Part shown: piece by piece, positions 61,750 through 64,000 of the stretch
How the letters are laid out: every line of letters starts with the position of its first letter
Position numbering within the stretch: the first letter of the stretch is position 1
Assembly: GCF_036785885.1 (NCBI RefSeq)
Contig: NC_092312.1
Location: forward strand, 12,046,001 to 12,110,000
Origin: Coffea arabica
Lineage: Eukaryota > Streptophyta > Magnoliopsida > Gentianales > Rubiaceae
DNA length: 64,000 bases
Direction: 5' to 3'
Made by a program: the position numbers and the translations under genes
The notes under the pieces: generated by a model
What the model saw: the letters and a program-made list of their open reading frames with translations, nothing else
Database searches by the model: none
What the model was told of the DNA's origin: nothing

Positions 61750-61766
61750 ACAAAGTACAGCCCCTA

Positions 61767-62989
61767 GGAGGGAGAATAATCAGATGATCTTCAAAAAATT
61801 CACAAACCAGGAAAAAAGAAAAAAGAAAAAAAATCCAGGTGATTCACCTAAGGAAGAAGCCATAAGACGCTGTGATTCATTCCCATCCAAAGGATTGTGT
61901 CTTGATGCGTGCAGACAACAGCATCAACTTTTTCAAAAATGATTTTCTTAACATAACAACCCAAAATATGAGCCGGATAAAATTTTTAAAAAAAAAAAAC
62001 CGTTCTTCAAGAAAAACATAACCCATATGACATATGAGAAAAAATCACAGAAATTATAACCTTGAAGTTACCTACTCAGTATTGTGAGAAAGGCCAACAA
62101 ATGTGCATCAACGTTGGTATTATCGACTTTTCTTTTTGTTTTAATCGAAGACTATTACGAGGTCGTACTTTGCCCTGCAGTTTATCTTCTGTTTCTAAAT
62201 AAAAGTATGATAACCCTCGTGACCAAATTTTCAGAAGGCGATTGACTTTAAGATCCAGTTCCACAAGCGAGCAGAGAAAAATTAAATAAAATAAAATTCA
62301 CAATTCTGAATTGTCCATTTGCTCAAGTCACTCCACTACGTACATGCACATCTTGGACACTATCAATGCGATCACTCAAAAACTCTGGCATAATTTACAA
62401 CGCATTTTGGCATGGTGCCTTGGTAATGTGACAATTCCAATTTCACCAACATCTCCAGTTCTGTTTTTCAGAAGCAGCATATCGGAACTCAAGGAGCTTT
62501 AAGGAATTTTAATCAGTTGCCTTATTGGCATCACGCTCACAGAATTGCCTGTATCAGTTAAACAGTACATTTTCATGAGGCCACGAAGGAAAATACAATT
62601 TTGTTCCTAGACTTTTGTTCCTAGACTAGCATGAAAGCCCAATTCATTTTGATCTATTACCTCAGTTTAACCAACTTTCTTCGCCAAGTCCATTAATATT
62701 GCTCATCCCACAAATTCACAGCTCATATTTGCTGGGGTACAGAAGCATCATACTTGCAATCCACTTCAACAGAATAAAATACTGATCAACCTTGAGTCAA
62801 TTAAAATAATGAAGAAACCCAGATCAAGCCATTTTCGGGTATAAGCCTGACAGCCCAAGAAAATATCTGCAGAAGGACAAAGGCAAGCATCCAACAAGAA
62901 ATACATAAGCTCCCTATAAAAAGGCGAGAGAGTTGCAATGCAATCTGTCACAAAGCCTCAAGAAGAGAGAGCTAATTCTACTCAATAAA
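61767..62989. other. Interval before the last gene
   Basis: No gene supported. Probably includes the promoter of the ORF at 62990. Confidence 0.4.
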
Positions 62990-63457
62990 ATGTCTTTGGA
63001 TGTTGCTGCCGATGTTACCTCAGATAACTCACTCTCGTTTGCAGGCATGGTATGCATTCAGAACCAGAATTTAATGCCTCAAGAGGAGCCCGTCCACCAA
63101 CTAGCTCATGCTGACACAGCTTCGACTGAATTTGAATTTGGGCACGCTACTCCTCGAAAAAGTTACTCTGCCGATATTTCAAGTGGCCAGCTCCTTAAAC
63201 AAGTGATTGCACTCCCTCCCAATCAATCTCAAACAGGCAAACTAACCTGCTCCAAGACAGTCATGTGGCAAGATCAGATCAACAATGGGAGATCAGATGC
63301 AAAAGAATCAAGTCGAGACAGATGCACTGGAAAATCAAATACTAGAGTTAAAATTGCAGCAGAAAAGAAGTGGACCAACTCCGGGTTTAGTCAGAAAATT
63401 TTTAATTCATTTGCATGCAGAGATTGCCGTGTGATTGAAACCGACAAACTTCATTAA
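62990..63457 (+). CDS. Unrecognised plant protein, 155 residues, single open frame
   Basis: The frame opens MSLDVAADVTSDNSLSFAGM and continues without a gap to a stop at 63455-63457. It is polar and rich in Ser and Gln. A FEFGHATP motif followed by SADISSGQLL recalls the FxF ... SAD-x-x-x-x-GQLLP layout of some plant-specific proteins of the membrane-associated kinase regulator type, which is a loose resemblance only. No membrane segment or signal peptide is seen. An in-frame ATG at 62933 would add 19 residues; I prefer 62990 because the following sequence looks conserved in style. It could also be one exon of a longer gene. Function not assigned. Confidence 0.5.
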   Translation: MSLDVAADVTSDNSLSFAGMVCIQNQNLMPQEEPVHQLAHADTASTEFEFGHATPRKSYSADISSGQLLKQVIALPPNQSQTGKLTCSKTVMWQDQINNGRSDAKESSRDRCTGKSNTRVKIAAEKKWTNSGFSQKIFNSFACRDCRVIETDKLH

Positions 63458-63590
63458 ACAACAAGCATTCCAATGAATAGGCAAATACATTTCCAGCAAA
63501 ATTTCATTCCAATATGTCGACATTAAACAACAAGCACTCCAATGAATAGGCAACATACATTTCCAGCAAAATTTCATTCCAATATGTCGA
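63452..63590. repeat. Direct tandem repeat of about 70 bp at the end of the last ORF
   Basis: CATTAAACAACAAGCATTCC through AATATGTCGA (63452-63520) is repeated at 63521-63590 with two differences. The first copy overlaps the stop codon of the ORF at 62990-63457, so the duplication arose across the end of that frame. Confidence 0.9.
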
Positions 63591-64000
63591 CATTGCATCT
63601 TTCCATGGTTCATTTCACTCTTGAATTGCTCTATGTTATCAAATTTTATCTGTGACTGCTGTATCTCATTTCAAGCTTAAAACAGGAACTCAATTTCCCA
63701 AAGAGCAAAATACTTGGAAGAACTAAGATTCCTCATTTCTTGAGAAGCAATTCAGCACACCTCTTCTTATAACCAAGCATGTACATTGTAAACAATCAGC
63801 ATGGCATACGCATTAATGTTCAATCAGATCTCATTTGCTCAAACATCAAAAAAAAATTGCAGAACGAATAAGTAAAAATGCATCATATAATTGTGAGAAA
63901 TAACAAAATGTGAATGCTGAACAGGTAAATAGATACTCCTAGACATTAATTATGTTTCTAATGATTATAAGCTCACTTCTGAGTCCAATTTTCAAGTAAT
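63591..64000. other. Right edge, no gene seen
   Basis: AT-rich sequence without a recognisable frame; possibly 3' UTR or flank of the previous ORF. Confidence 0.4.

Noticed and set aside
1-64000. CRISPR arrays, bacterial operons, tRNA genes or a clustered biosynthetic pathway
   Set aside because: No regularly spaced repeats with unique spacers, no cloverleaf tRNA and no set of functionally linked enzyme genes are visible; the gene set is an ordinary plant mixture.

Overview
This window is nuclear DNA from a flowering plant, most likely a eudicot. Genes are split by GT-AG introns, intergenic DNA is AT-rich, and six recognisable plant genes sit among many transposon relics. I cannot name the species from sequence alone.

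Layout. (1) 1-8251 has no host gene but is packed with mobile DNA: a hAT element relic (674-2525), a Stowaway-like MITE split by a long-inverted-repeat Mutator-like element (3444-5080), and a GC-rich hAT-type MITE (5124-5944). (2) 8252-9518 (-) encodes a Dof zinc-finger transcription factor. (3) 9519-21314 is about 11.8 kb of gene-poor DNA with two hAT-type MITEs, a SINE with clear target-site duplications, and weaker SINE and LINE relics. (4) 21315-22843 (+) is a two-exon SPL3/4/5-type SBP-box gene with a miR156 target site in its 3' UTR and a U6 snRNA-like relic in its intron. (5) 24376-29188 (-) is an eight-exon mitochondrial basic amino acid carrier (BAC1-type). (6) 29548-35779 is a full-length but broken Ty3/Gypsy chromovirus-type LTR retrotransposon. 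It inserted 360 bp upstream of the BAC1 start codon and carries its own nested hAT-type MITE. (7) 36773-44806 (-) is a fourteen-exon DEG15 peroxisomal processing protease ending in SKL. (8) 46341-47765 holds one more hAT-type MITE and a SINE. (9) 48410-53441 (+) is a ten-exon RING1-type Polycomb repressive complex 1 E3 ubiquitin ligase. (10) 56035-57545 (-) is a three-exon dormancy/auxin-repressed (DRM1/ARP) gene. (11) 57546-62989 holds another hAT-type MITE and a poly(A)-tailed retroposon. (12) 62990-63457 (+) is an unrecognised plant ORF.

The genes do not form a pathway cluster. SPL (phase change, under miR156), RING1 (developmental gene silencing), Dof (transcription) and DRM1 (dormancy/growth marker) all concern developmental control, while BAC1 and DEG15 are housekeeping organelle genes; this mixture is normal for a plant chromosome. 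Exon joins were tested by reading phase: the BAC1, DEG15, RING1, DRM1 and SPL models each join into one open frame of 303, 757, 457, 125 and 137 residues.

The most notable non-gene signal is the density of hAT-type insertions: seven candidates, of which four have perfect 8-bp target duplications. Next are three palindromes at exact 39-bp spacing in both LTRs of the retrotransposon, which is the closest large element upstream of BAC1. I found no CRISPR array, no tRNA gene and no convincing new molecular system.
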